DNA from: Xestospongia muta
Lineage: Eukaryota; Porifera; Demospongiae; Haplosclerida; Petrosiidae
Length of the DNA stretch: 64,000 nucleotides
Reading direction: 5' to 3'
NCBI GenBank assembly: GCA_963693285.1
Contig: OY848924.1
Location: 4,109,214 to 4,173,213, forward strand
The notes beneath the pieces were generated by a model, which was given only the letters and a program-made list of their open reading frames with translations, did not search any database and was not told the origin of the DNA. The position numbers were made by a program, and so were the translations under genes. Positions 1 through 12,500 of the stretch are shown piece by piece; positions within the stretch are counted from its first letter, which is position 1, and every line of letters begins with the position of its first letter.

Positions 1-19
1 TATGTATATGTATATATAT

Positions 20-97
<78 letters not shown>

Positions 98-124
98 GTA
101 TGTAGGTATGTATGTATGTATGTA
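1..124. repeat. (TA)n / TATG microsatellite
   Basis: This is an almost uninterrupted run of TA dinucleotides that grades into TATG/TAGG tetranucleotides. No coding content is seen. Confidence 0.95.
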
Positions 125-194
125 TATTCATAGAGGCACACTCTTACAACATATTATGTATTATTATTATTATTATGTATAATTATAATTATTT

Positions 195-543
195 TTAAAA
201 ATCATCATCACTATCTTCACATATTACTTCAATTCCAATATTACAATCATCATCAACATCATCAACTGTAAAGCTCATTGTTCTTGCTATGCACACTTCT
301 TGATTTCACAACAAAATTCCTTGTGGGAGTGGCAGCTGCAACTGCTTATTATTTAGCGCTTAGAATTTTACACCCACGTGAATGTTGTAACAAACTGAAA
401 AGGTGTAAACAGAGGTGAATGCTCTTTCTTATTCAATATTTACTATCAATAATGTGTAAAATAAACTTAGTTATTGATATAACTATGTTTAGTAAATGTA
501 CTAAAAAAGTTGCAATATGAAACTTCGGTTGGTAAAGGGTTAA
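195..543 (-). mobile_element. piggyBac-type 5' end fragment (TIR plus acidic N-terminus)
   Basis: Read on the minus strand, positions 543-526 start TTAACCCTTTACCAACCG, which fits a piggyBac terminal inverted repeat (TTAA target followed by CCC). About 250 bp further in, an ATG at 278 opens a 27-codon frame that is almost entirely acidic (runs of Asp/Glu around Ile and Val) and stops at 195. An acidic N-terminus is usual for piggyBac transposases. The rest of this copy is missing. It faces away from the transposase remnant that starts at 894, so it is either a second truncated copy or the inverted 5' end of the same element. Confidence 0.5.
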
Positions 544-893
544 GTTAACAAACCAGATCTCCTTTATGTCAAGAATTTCTGATGCATTCTGTTAATTCAG
601 AAAGGTTGAAATACAATTATTGTAGTCTATAGCAGAGGGTTTAGCCTATTTCCATTCTTATTAATTAGATAGTGGTAAATTTTATTATGAAGCCAGTGGG
701 TGCCTATTATTACAACAGGCAAATGAACATATTGACAGGAGTGTTGCCTATATATGGCCGTATTTATGTGGACAGAAGAATTATTTATTTTCCTAAGTAC
801 TGAGAACATGACAATTTATAACTAATTTCTGCCTTTTTGATATATTCTTTGAGTGGGTAGGTATTTGACAGAAAGATAATCATAAGTAATACA

Positions 894-2159
894 GTGATAG
901 GGCTAAATCATAAATATCTATGGGATATGAGGCAATTTGAGTGTTTTAAGAGTGGTAACCTGAATTCTGAAGTTGTTGACAACACCAATATATATGCTGA
1001 ACAGATACTTAGTGCAGAGGCATACAAACAGTTCCAACTAGTAACAATGTCAGAGTTTCAGGCCTATTTAGGTTTCATGTTCCCATGGGTATCAACAATC
1101 TACCCATTTTTTGACTACTGGAAAACAAACTGCACACGTGTTTTACCCATAGTTGATCATATCTCATGTATAAGGTTTCTTGAAATTGCAAGATTTCTAC
1201 ATTCTGTAGACAACACTACAAACACCACTCATAGGACAGACCCACAGTTTGATAGAATGTGGAAAGTTAGACCAATCACAAATGCTACTCACAGACCTAC
1301 CTAAAGGCATACACTCCTCATAGAAACAATGCCATAGATGAGGCAATGATACTTTTCAAAGGTAGATCATCACTAAAACAATACCTCCCAATGAAACCCA
1401 TAAAAATGTGGATGAAGGTCTGAACAAAAACTGATTCTATAAATAAGTATGTATCACAGTTTCAGGTATATTTAGGTAAAGTACATGGCAATCCAGAAAG
1501 GTATTTAGGTGAACAAGTAGTGAAGGATTTGGCTAGGCCTCTTGTGGGAAGGAATTACACTATATATTGTGACAATTATTTCACTAGTGTAAAGCTATTT
1601 GAAGATCTCCTGAAGGAGTCCATTTACACTTGTGGTACCCTTAGGACAGAGAGGATGAGATACCTGGAGGAATTCAAACCTCAGATAAAAAGTAGAAAAG
1701 GCTTAGGGGGGAGAAAATCACAAACAAGTACAAAAGGAGGCCTAGTATTTTCATTATAGCAAGACAATAAACTTGTCAGTGCGGTCTCTACCAATTCCTC
1801 ACAAGGAACTGGGACAATACATTTTTGGTTTCTCTTTGAATTCACTGTTGCAAATGCTTATATGTTGTCCAGTTACACTGTTTCTACTGGGCACACCCAC
1901 CGTCAATGGACTTTCAAATGGGGCTTACAAAGCAGGTATAGGTGAGTACAATAGTTGTAAGAAAAGAGGGGGTCTTTCATTGACACAGGAATATAGACCA
2001 ACCATGTTGATTCAGCATTTCCCAATGCGAGCCACAAAACATAGCAAAGGCCAACACTGCTATAAGACAAAGAAGCAAATGAAATGGACGATGTGGAGAT
2101 GTGAAGCATGCTTAAAATACTTATGCCATAGTGGTATACAGAGTATGGACTGCTTTTAG
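894..2159 (+). pseudogene. piggyBac transposase remnant (DDE_Tnp_1_7 family)
   Basis: Three frames together give a degraded piggyBac transposase. At 894-1304 the frame reads through an N-terminal core (YLWDMRQFECF...QAYLGFMF). At about 1337-1420 it has the motif DEAMILFKGRSSLKQYLP followed by KPIKMWMKV, a hallmark of the family. At 1520-1759 it has IYCDNYFTSVKLF, which includes a catalytic Asp context, followed by CGTLRTERM. From 1760 to 2159 the fragments read NKLVSAVST, a hydrophobic helix with NAYML, and a Cys-rich tail (RCEACLKYLC), as in the C-terminal zinc ribbon. Frameshifts near 1304, 1424 and 1760 make it non-functional. It probably lies in an intron or 3' flank of gene 1. Confidence 0.82.
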
Positions 2160-2750
2160 AAAACACATTTGCAGTAAACTACTAATTATATAGTCATTAC
2201 CAATAATATATTATCTACTAATGTATATATCCTTTAGTTCATTGTATATAGTACATGTACGCATATGATAAGCACTTACTAATATATTCATATAGAAGTA
2301 AAGGTTTTGGTAATTCAAACTCATCAATTGAAATAAAACAAGAACAAGAAATGAAAAGTAATCCCTAACTTCCATTTGCATGTTCAAAGGCACCACTCAG
2401 AGGCAATATAAGCTTATTTTGTCCCATGCAATCGAATAATTGACTTTTTATTTTTATAAAGTGTAGTATAGGAATCACTGCTTTCTTCATAATGTCTGTG
2501 ACTTTCTTTGTTACTCTCAAACAAACTAAAAAATGGCGATTGTCATGAACAGAGCACATCATTCACATTTAATGCTCCACTCACTCAGTGAAGACATCAG
2601 TATTAGTTGTACTATGTTTCCAGCAAATAACAAGACTCCAAAAAGAGTTTAAAACAATACAGAAGGACTGAAACGGATTGTTCTGTACAATCATTTTACT
2701 AACCAAAAATTACTTATCAAAAATAATATGGTTATCCAGGATGCACGATT

Positions 2751-2769
2751 TTGGTTGGTAAAGGGTCAA
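2751..2769 (+). repeat. piggyBac-like right terminal repeat
   Basis: The sequence TTGGTTGGTAAAGGGTCAA matches, in the same orientation, the string at 526-543 (CGGTTGGTAAAGGGTTAA). It lies about 590 bp downstream of the transposase remnant, where the 3' terminal repeat is expected. The terminal TTAA has decayed to TCAA. Confidence 0.6.
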
Positions 2770-2865
2770 TAGAATACCTTGCTACTCTCTAATAAAGTAT
2801 AGCACATGAAAAAAAGGCATGAAAATGATAATTACTTTTGATCATTAGTGAAGGAGTTATATCAG

Positions 2866-3315
2866 CATAGGAGGCTGAAGGGGGGGGGGGGCTGGAGGGG
2901 CTAGAGCCCCCCCAATATTTAGAAAAAGGGGGCTCAGCCCCCCGAAATTTTTATTGCTTTATACTTACCCCACAAAAAGAATCTAAGTTAATCTTATTGA
3001 TGTTGATAAAATTGTCAAACGTTTTGACATATTTGCAGGCCACAATGACGAAAAAATGGCTTAACACTTGTCTGGTCCTCCATGTACACAAGTGCCTAAC
3101 TAATGAGTGTGATCTTGTTGAAATATATAAGGAATTTGTTATGGTAAATGATGAATGAAGGAAATACTTTGGTACATTTTAAATTAATGTTGGTAATACT
3201 GATTGTGATTATATCAAACATAAGTTTCTGCATTATAGGTACATTCATTTCTGCATATTCATCACATAGATATGGTGTGAGCCCCCCCTAAATATAAGTG
3301 GCTCATCCGCCTATG
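2866..3315. mobile_element. MITE, about 450 bp, with 5-bp target duplication
   Basis: The ends CATAGGAGG (2866) and CCTATG (to 3315; inverse complement CATAGGCGG) form an imperfect inverted repeat of about 16 bp. They are flanked by ATCAG at 2861-2865 and again at 3316-3320. Inside are poly-G/poly-C tracts (AGAGCCCCCCC and GGGGGCTCAGCCCCCC). No coding frame is present. The paralogous segment near 15350-15370 lacks the insert and runs straight from the left to the right flank, which confirms the boundaries. Confidence 0.8.
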
Positions 3316-3486
3316 ATCAGACTGTTGTTTCATGTTGTCAGTATCATGTTTAGTGATGTCCATGTACATGTATATTATTATAATATCTTGTACTGATACA
3401 TAATAATAGTATTACATACATGTACATGGAGTGAACATGATACACGTATACATGGAATATAAACCAACTTTATACATAATACAAAC

Positions 3487-3585
3487 CTTGTCACGAATAT
3501 TGGGGTCTGCCTTAGCTGTTAAGAGTAAACGAACTATCTCAATGTGTCCTTCACTTGAAGCATAATGCAAAGCAGTCTGATGATC
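3487..3585 (-). CDS. Gene 1 exon 13 (ankyrin repeat, last visible)
   Basis: The 33 codons start DHQTALHYASSEGHIEIVRL and end ADPNIRDK. A donor |GTTTGT follows, so the gene continues to the left of 3487. No further exon was found in 1-3486, which holds piggyBac pieces and a MITE. Confidence 0.9.
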
Positions 3586-6500
3586 CTATAGAAAGAATAA
3601 GCAGTAAATAATGTGGCTACAAATTAATTATTAATAATTGTTTAATACTATAAGAAAGTTTCAAACATTTCCTAAGCCTTGCCAATGAAACATAAGAGCA
3701 AAGAAGACATCTCTACTCTTATATAAATAACTACCATATAGTATAGGTAGTATTGGTGACATTATATTTTAACATTTCTAATATAGGCACCTCTCCAACA
3801 TAGACATCACTCCTGTCAATACATATGTTTGCATGTTCTAATAATAATAGACACCCTCTGAATTTATTTAATTATTTATTTATTTATTTATTTAATTTTA
3901 GAAGTGCCTAATTAATTAGAATTGAAATAGACTATATTTTCTGTTGTAGGCTACAACAATTTATATTTTGTCAGTTCTGGACCAGCAGATGCAGCAGAAA
4001 CTCTTGATACCAAGAAGTTCTGGCTTATTAATTGATTACAATAACTTGCTACTCTTTAAAAGAGTAGAAAGCCTTAATGAAACACATTGAAATGACAATT
4101 TAGGATCACCAGTTGTGATAACAGTGAATGAGAATGCTAGTTCATGTTGTCTGTATCGTGTTTACTGATAAAACTAAGAAAGTGATACTTTTATAGACAT
4201 GATAGCCTATGAATACTTCATCTTTCTGCTAGCTAATTGGTAAATTTCATTTAATCAGAATATCACATATTCACATGATTGCACATAATCACGTAAGTAG
4301 ATGACACCTCAATTCAGGTGCTCTTTTCTTCTAAACTTTATTTTCCTACTCTAACAATAGGCACCTTGACTATAACATTATTTTAAGGTGTCCCTACATT
4401 AATATAACATGTAATTATGAAGTTATGAAAACTATACAAACTTTCTCCAAATAAACCACATTAATATTGTTGTTATTTAAAATAACCCACACCTACTACA
4501 AACTTTTGGTATATGAAATTTGTTAAATATTTTATACCTTATACAGAGATATCGGAAATGATATGACTGGAAAAGGAATGACCTCACCACTTTCAACAGC
4601 CATGAATGAAAAATCTATCTTTGATTTACTTAGGTAGTCTGTTATAACATGTCTTCTCACATTCCATTTTCATTGATTGAATAATCAATGTATTTATAAC
4701 TCCAAATACCAATGATATATTTTTAAAAAATTCCTTAAATCATTTGATTGATTTGTATATACAAATATTATACAAATGCGGTTTTCAACAACTCACATTG
4801 CTTTAGAATTCATCCTAGCAAACTTAAAATAATCAATTTGCCCTCACATCACCTAGATATTTGTGGCATTTGTTCTTATCACTCACTATATTATTAATGA
4901 TGCTTCTGTTAGATACTTACCAAGTCATAGAATATACCAAAAAGGTAGTACTTTTCCTTTGCATGCATCTTTAGTCTTTATCACATTACGTAATTATAGC
5001 ATATAACATTTATAGTGATTACTTGACCTGTTACAGTGTTTACTGCTCAATCATGTCAATCAATTGTCATAGAATGTAAATTTTGTTGTTACATACACTA
5101 AGGGCATAAATTTTCGTGGGGGATTTCATTTTGTTATATTTGTCGGTTGTTTTTTATGATAAAATTTAACTTTTTTCCACTAACGCATTATCATGTGAAT
5201 GGCTACTGCAAAGAGATTATATTGGTTACTTTTTCTCTTTTACATTAAAGTAATTCTTTGTCAACTGACTCCCAGATTTTCTTGTATATATGGTATCCTC
5301 TGATCATGGACTCATAGGAATAGCTAGCCATACTTTGCGGAAATCACGCTTGTGTTCACTACAAGTGTCTGTACTACACCCATTAATTAATCTTCACACC
5401 CACTAAACATGAAGTTTAATACCCACAAAATTTAAATAACAAAGCAACTTTTAAAAAAATGAAAATTAAAACCCTTGAAAAATATTACCTTTATGGTAAT
5501 GAATGTTGGGTTTACATGTATCTTATGACATGATGGTGACTCATTATTTCTGTTATATACCTACCTGGTCATAGAATATACCATAAAAGTAGTAGTTTTC
5601 CTTAGTTATAAATTGCTATCATCTCAGTACCCAATATTTAAGTCTACTGCTCATATAAACCACAGCCATTAATTAAAGTTAATATGGTTGACTATATCTT
5701 ACTTTTCAGAAACATTGATCTTTATCACACTACTTAATTATAGCACATAACATTTATAGTAATTACTTGACCTGTTACAGTGTTTACTGCTCAATCATGT
5801 CAATCAATTGTCACAGAATGTAGATTTGTTGTTAGACACTGAATATTCAGTTTACCTGTATCTCATGATATATTGACTCAATATTAGTAATCGCAGATAT
5901 CCTATTGCTATTACTTCTTAAATTTGTTTGTATTATATGTAGTTTAGTATCAATAAACCTTCAAATTAATGTTCAATGTAATTAACATGTCTTACATTGT
6001 TTGTAAAGTATTTTAACTTCACCACACTTCAAATATGAATATACAAATTAAACTCCATAAATAAAATATAATAGAAACCCCCAAATTTCAAGGACTTAGG
6101 CTAACAGACCACAAGTACTATTCAATACATATACTATACTAACCTCATGTAAACCATCATGTTTAACATTGACATTAGCACCTGATGCAAGTGCTACATT
6201 TACATTATGTATATCACCACTTTCAGCTGAAGTCAAAAGTAAGTCATCCTGTTAAAATAAATAATATATTATATCTATGACACGTATCCACATATAATTA
6301 GGTCATGTTTACAATATACCATATCACATAAGATCACTATGTCCATGTCATCATATACAGTAAATATATTATTATATCACTTACATTTCTAACTTGGTCC
6401 ATATCTCCTCCAAAAGAACACAAGAGCTTAACAATATTATCATGAGAATACCAATATGCTCTATGAAGTGGACTATGTCCCCACTATATAATGTAATACA

Positions 6501-9500
6501 TGGTGCAATAATAACAATAGATCATATCTATATTACAAACGATTACACATTATAAGCATAATGTTGCTATCAGGGACACATGTGTGTCACAAGGGAAAAT
6601 CTAACTTCCATAACTATATGTATTTCCATACATGGATATGTGTGATAGTTGTTTTATATTGTGGGCTATAACCTCTTGGTAGATGAGCTTTAAAAAATAC
6701 AAATAGAACACATAGAAATGTCCTTTCATTAACCTTGCTGGGTGTAGGTGCTTAGCGACAGTACTCTAGTCTGTCAGTGTGTGTGTGTCTGTTACCACAC
6801 AATTGGCATTGGACTGTTTTAACTCAGCAAACACAGCATAGGTAGACACCAAACTTTGATAGACAATAGCAAAACTTTGGTACTTCTTAAGACTACAGCT
6901 TACAAGAGCATCAAACATACAAAAAGCCTCAAAAAATCTGAAAAAACCTTTAGTGAAGACTGGAGAATTCAACAGAAAGCTGCTGCACACAGCTTATGAC
7001 ATTTTCCAACTTTTGAAAGTGAGGATTTTTGCAAAAATATTTGGTTGGAAAGTTATGACAACTTTTACCAAGTTTGGCAGTTATCTTTGTTGTAACAATG
7101 AGCATTAACTAAAAATACTAGCACCAAATTTGTCATTGGAGAATTGCTAGGAGTTGGAAAGTTTTGGACCTGTTGTCAATTAGAGTGCAAAGCACCCAGT
7201 AAACAAAAAAGGCTTTTTCCTCTGATTGAATAGAATTGCTGAGTCATCAATAACATTCTTTGACAACACGTTGTAATGTGCATCACGTAATCCATCAATA
7301 ATTTGACCACACCTTATCGTATCAAAGTATTTTATTAATTGGTCTTCCTGGATAACATGTTGGTATACATCCTATTTGTCTTGTAATACAATTACTGTGA
7401 CTTACTAAATTCTTAATGTTGATATCAACTTTTCCCACTTCAATTAACAATTTTATTGTGTCAACATGACCCTTTTCTGCTGCATAGTGTGCAGGTGTAA
7501 ATTCATACTAGAAACATAAGAGATAAAGTTATTTAATTACAAAAACAATTAGACAGTAAACTATATAGTCAATGTAACAAGTCATCAATATACATCAGCA
7601 TTACAAATGTTGTGTTACCTCATATAATATCAGAAGTAACTCTACAACATACTCTACATATTCAATACAAACTACAGTAGACCCTTGGTTATCCAACCAG
7701 CTTTGGGCACTGATGTTCATGAATGCTGTTTGGATAGTCGAAATTGCTTAGATAAGTAATTGTAACCAAATTAACTGCATTATACACATGTAATTGAATT
7801 GTAATGATTACATGAATGAAGTGATATGTAATTGTTTAAATTGGGAAAGTCTTTTTTAGCAGCAAAGTCCTTAAACGTGCATGCACAGTATAAAACTATG
7901 AATGTCATTATAGTTGAAGATCACATGACTTCCTGTTACACATGTACCTAGTGGTACTTTATTTAACACCTCAACAGTTAAACGAGCATGTGCAGTATAA
8001 AAGGGGACTGGATTGCCCGTAAAATGGCACACGCAAAACTTTTCAATATTAAAAAATGGAAACTGTTCTTTTTCCTGTTTACATCATACATATGCACTTC
8101 CTGTAGCTATTGCAACAGCTGCTTAATTAATATTATGCGTATGTTCAGTGCAGATATTCCTTTGTTTTGAATATGTATGTGTAAGTTTCTGTAGTGAAAT
8201 GGCAAGCAGTAAAAAACGTGTAAGACTTTCTCTTGTTATCGACTTTGACAGTCTAGAGGGAAGAATGTCTTCAAGAGAAGGTTGGATCATGTTAGAAGAG
8301 TTTTAACTCCTGCTAGGCAATCTGATTTAGACGACTATGCTTATGTCAGCCATCTTTGATTCTGCCATGTATAAGTGCAGTACAGCAATAAAAGTTGTTA
8401 TCTATTATTATCAACCTTGTAATTGAGATACTACATGTTTGTTAGCTAGAGCTAATTATTACAACTATTATAGATGTTTTGCGTGGGTTGTTCAGGTTGG
8501 TATGGCTACTATCTAGAACGACATCTAGGTTTGAACATTGCCGCCATTTCTCACTTTGGTAGATGTCACTTCCTTTCCGGGCAGCCCACCCTTCTTTTAT
8601 AGCAAGCGAGAATCTTCGTAGAGTGCATTATATCTGACACATGCTCGTTTAAGTGACATTAGCAAGGTTGTACTATAGACTGTTGATTCTGGCTGATGTT
8701 GAAGCCATACTATACATTTCTCAAATAACTTCACAACTTCTTTATTTGATACTGGACATGCAAAAATAGAAGTAATAGTGACTTCATCTTCTGACTTAGA
8801 ACTATATGTATCATGTTCCTGCTGATCATCATTAGACTCATTAACCATAGCAACAATCTGTTACTAATGACAATAAATCTGCTACAAATTCTAAGTTAGA
8901 TGGTGGCAAATTCTCACTTTCACCTGGTCCATTTTTCTTAGCCTCTGGAATGAACTTTCTCCAAGAACGTTGAATTGTCAATTGTTTAATCTCTTTCCAA
9001 GCTAATGATATATTCTTAATAACTTTAAGTATGTTGATGGATTTCAAATGTTCAAGAATATCCACATCATCTGAGAGAAGTAAGTCCCTCAGGAAGAACT
9101 TTTGATACCTTCGTTTTAATGCCTCAAAAAACCCCTGGTCAATTGGTTGAATGAGACTAGTAACATTGGGTGGCAAAAATACAGCCTTCACCAAGCAATC
9201 TTAAGAAATTAACTCACTTTCATCCAGATGTACTGAGCAGTTCTCTAATAATAACAGTGCCTTAGGAGTTTGTTTCAATTCTTTCAATCTTGCCAGAACT
9301 GTTGTCACAAAATTATTATGGAACCATTCTGAAAATATGTGCAAATCAACCCAAGCATTCTTCTGATATTTGTAAATAACTGGGAGTGCAGCCATATTTA
9401 ATCTCCTAAAACATCTTGGTCTAGCAGATTTCCCTATGAAAAGTAGTGGTAACTTGATGGATCCACTAGCATTTGAGCAAGCATTTATTGTGACTCGATC

Positions 9501-12500
9501 TTTACACTTCTTTTGACCATCTACTTGCTTTTTTTTGCAGGAGGAGCAGCTTCCATTTGTGACTAAGTTAGGTAACACGTGGTATGGCGTCATGAGGTGT
9601 GTCCTTCCAAAAACAAATTTGAAAATTCGAGGTGTCCGATGCGCAAGGTTCGGATAAGTGAGGGTCTACTATACCAGTACCACCTAACATTTGTCACAAA
9701 CAAACTGTAGTAGTAACATATTCTCTTTATTAGTTCTGTCTCATTCATGATGTCACTACATGACATTATTATTGAGTCACAAAACCAGATAATACATTAA
9801 GACACACAATTGTATTTAAGAAAAACAATATAAGCACATGAAGACATCACAAACCACACCCCTTAACATTTGTAAAGAATTATGATATCATTTTATGTGA
9901 ACGTATTTGAAAAAACCACACATGTTGCACCAAGAACCTTTTTATAAATACTTGTGTTTATGCAGTTTGTGCTGGATGCTTACAAAATTTGGTGTCTAAT
10001 TATTTTAATGATTGTTCTTCCTGAATACCATATTTGGTATACAGCCTATATAAAATGAATGTGTAGCAAATGTATATTAAACGTTTGTTCCCAATTCTTT
10101 AGCACAACGTTAACTTTTCATTATTTATGTCATAATTATGTCCATTCATATTATTTTAAAACTACTATATGATTTCATAAATGGTATCATCACTAATATA
10201 CAGAAACCTTGAACACTGTTTGTAAGTTCTTGTGTCTTGATATGTCTTGTAATACATTTACTGTGACTTACAAAATCTTTAGTGTTGGCATTAGCTTCTC
10301 CCATTTCAATTAGCAATTTTACTATGTCAGTATGACCATTTTCTGCTGCAAGGTGTGCAGCTGTACGTTCCCACTAGAAATATAAGAAACAGTGTTTTTT
10401 AATTACATATGAACATAAAAAATTAGACAATAAACTATATAGTCAATGGAACCAGTCATCAGTAATTCATAACACATAAAAAACCCACACCCATGTATGT
10501 AACATAATAACAGTTCTATTTATTTAACAAGCGTTTTTAAGATTCTGTGAACAAAATTAATGCAGTTAAAATTAATATCACAGATTCACATATAGCATTA
10601 CTATTTTGTAATTAATAGCTAAAATATTCATCACAATTTCATGCTGTATAATAATTAGGAGCTCCTAACATTTGGTTATTTCCTATGCATCCATCATATT
10701 CACGTCTCTATACACTAAATCTTAGAAGATTAGTCTAAACCCTTAATGTAGTAACACATGATGTAATGTGTGTTATTATATTTAGTAGACATGTGCTTTG
10801 GAAACAAATCAACATATAGAACATAAAAGATACAATTATCAATGGGTGCTGCTCTGTAATTAATTCTGTTCTTTAGGGAGCATGAGGGAAATCAGAAGAG
10901 ATAAAAAAGGCTCTGAATTCCAGACAAATAGAAAAGATAGTAAAAACCCTAGACTATTGAAAAAATAGACCATGCATTGCTGTCTCCATTCTCTCTAAAT
11001 GTTGTGAGAAACAATGTCTAAAGTCTATTCCCGAATCTCACCACTCCAGAGTGAGAAATGAATTAGAAGCTCTCAACTATGAGCAACAAAATATTACTTA
11101 ATGGTTTTTTTAACTATCATGAAAGAAAAAGTAATCTACTTAGCAAAAATACCAAATTAACCCAACTCTAATTTCTATTAGAAAACAGTTAGGAAGACAT
11201 CCAGTAGAAAAAAGTGCTTATAGGTTTTTGGTACAGGGTATGAAATGAAAAAGGAGTAGATAAAATGAAATAAATTATTTAATAATAACAATTAGTACTA
11301 TTTATATTACACAAGAACACACATTACTGGCTTAATGTGTACTATCAGGGGCACATGAGTGTCTAACTTCCATAACTATATTTATTTCTATATACAGATA
11401 TAAATGATAGGTGTTTTATATTTCCATAGATTGTGGGCTATAACATCTTGCTAAGTGAGCTTTAAAAAGAATACTAAGAGTACATATAAGAAATCTGTCT
11501 GTGCAGACAAGGTTTTGCATACTAGAGTCATAATTTCTTCATACCATGCAGCACATTCAAGGAGTAGATAAAATATAATAAATAGTTTAATAATAACAAT
11601 TAGTTCTATTTATATTATACAAAACACACATTACTGGGATAATGTGTACTATCAGGGACACAAGTGTGTCACAAAGGAACATGATACATACATTCGCCTG
11701 TTCTAATAATAAGCTTCAGTGGCTTCATAATTAATTTTACCTACACTCAAACTAGCATTTTGTCATTTCATCCATTGTCTTTGTTACCATAACTTCATCA
11801 ATATTACATAAGCCCAATATTGAGTTACCACAAAGCCAAAACTGGTCTAACTCAATATGTAAAGTCAACTAGAAGCCAGAAGGTACTCTTTGTAGTTTAT
11901 GTCTACTAATTGAAGCCATGAGCAAGAGATAGATACTATTTCAACTTAACTAATTGGATTAGGAACAGTTGAAACAGAATCCGCTTAGAGCTTCAATTGA
12001 AACCATGATTCAATTACTATAGCAAAGTGGATGTAAAAGGAATGTGGTTGTAGATGCAACTAGTTGGCTTTATGCACATTAACATACACTAATGTTGGCC
12101 TTGTAGCAACTTAGAATGGCTTTACATCATATTGATGAAACTGTGGTAATAAAGACCTTGGTTTAAATGACAGTGTACTGTCTAATTAATAAGAATTGAG
12201 ATAAGCTAAAGTTTCTGGACTAAAGTTTTGTAAGGTTGCTGGACTAACAGAAAACATCAGAAAGTATTAAAAAGATATCATGTTTAGTGATTTACATATA
12301 CATGTATATTATTATAATATCCTGTACTGATATAATACATAATAATAATATTATATACATGCACATGGAATGAACACAATACACAAGTACATGGAATATA
12401 AACCATCTCTATACATAATACAAACCTCGTCACAAATATTGGGGTCTGCCTTAGCTGTTAAGAGTAACTGAACTATATCAATGTGTCCTGTCCTTGAAGC

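Larger units (their letters stand above)
3325..6530 (-). repeat. Segmental duplication block A in gene 1
   Basis: The block contains exons 11-13 and their introns. It is collinear with 12276-14560, including non-coding stretches such as the one at 3338 (CATGTTTAGTGATG) and the intron at 5560-6060. Confidence 0.85.
7675..9671 (-). mobile_element. Tigger/pogo (Tc1-mariner superfamily) DNA transposon
   Basis: The ends CAGTAGACCCTTGGTTATCC (7675) and, in inverse complement, TAGTAGACCCTCACTTATCC (from 9671) form terminal inverted repeats flanked by TA on both sides (7673-7674 and 9672-9673). This is the expected target duplication. The element is about 2.0 kb and sits in the intron between gene 1 exons 9 and 10. 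Its transposase is on the minus strand and broken. Confidence 0.88.
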
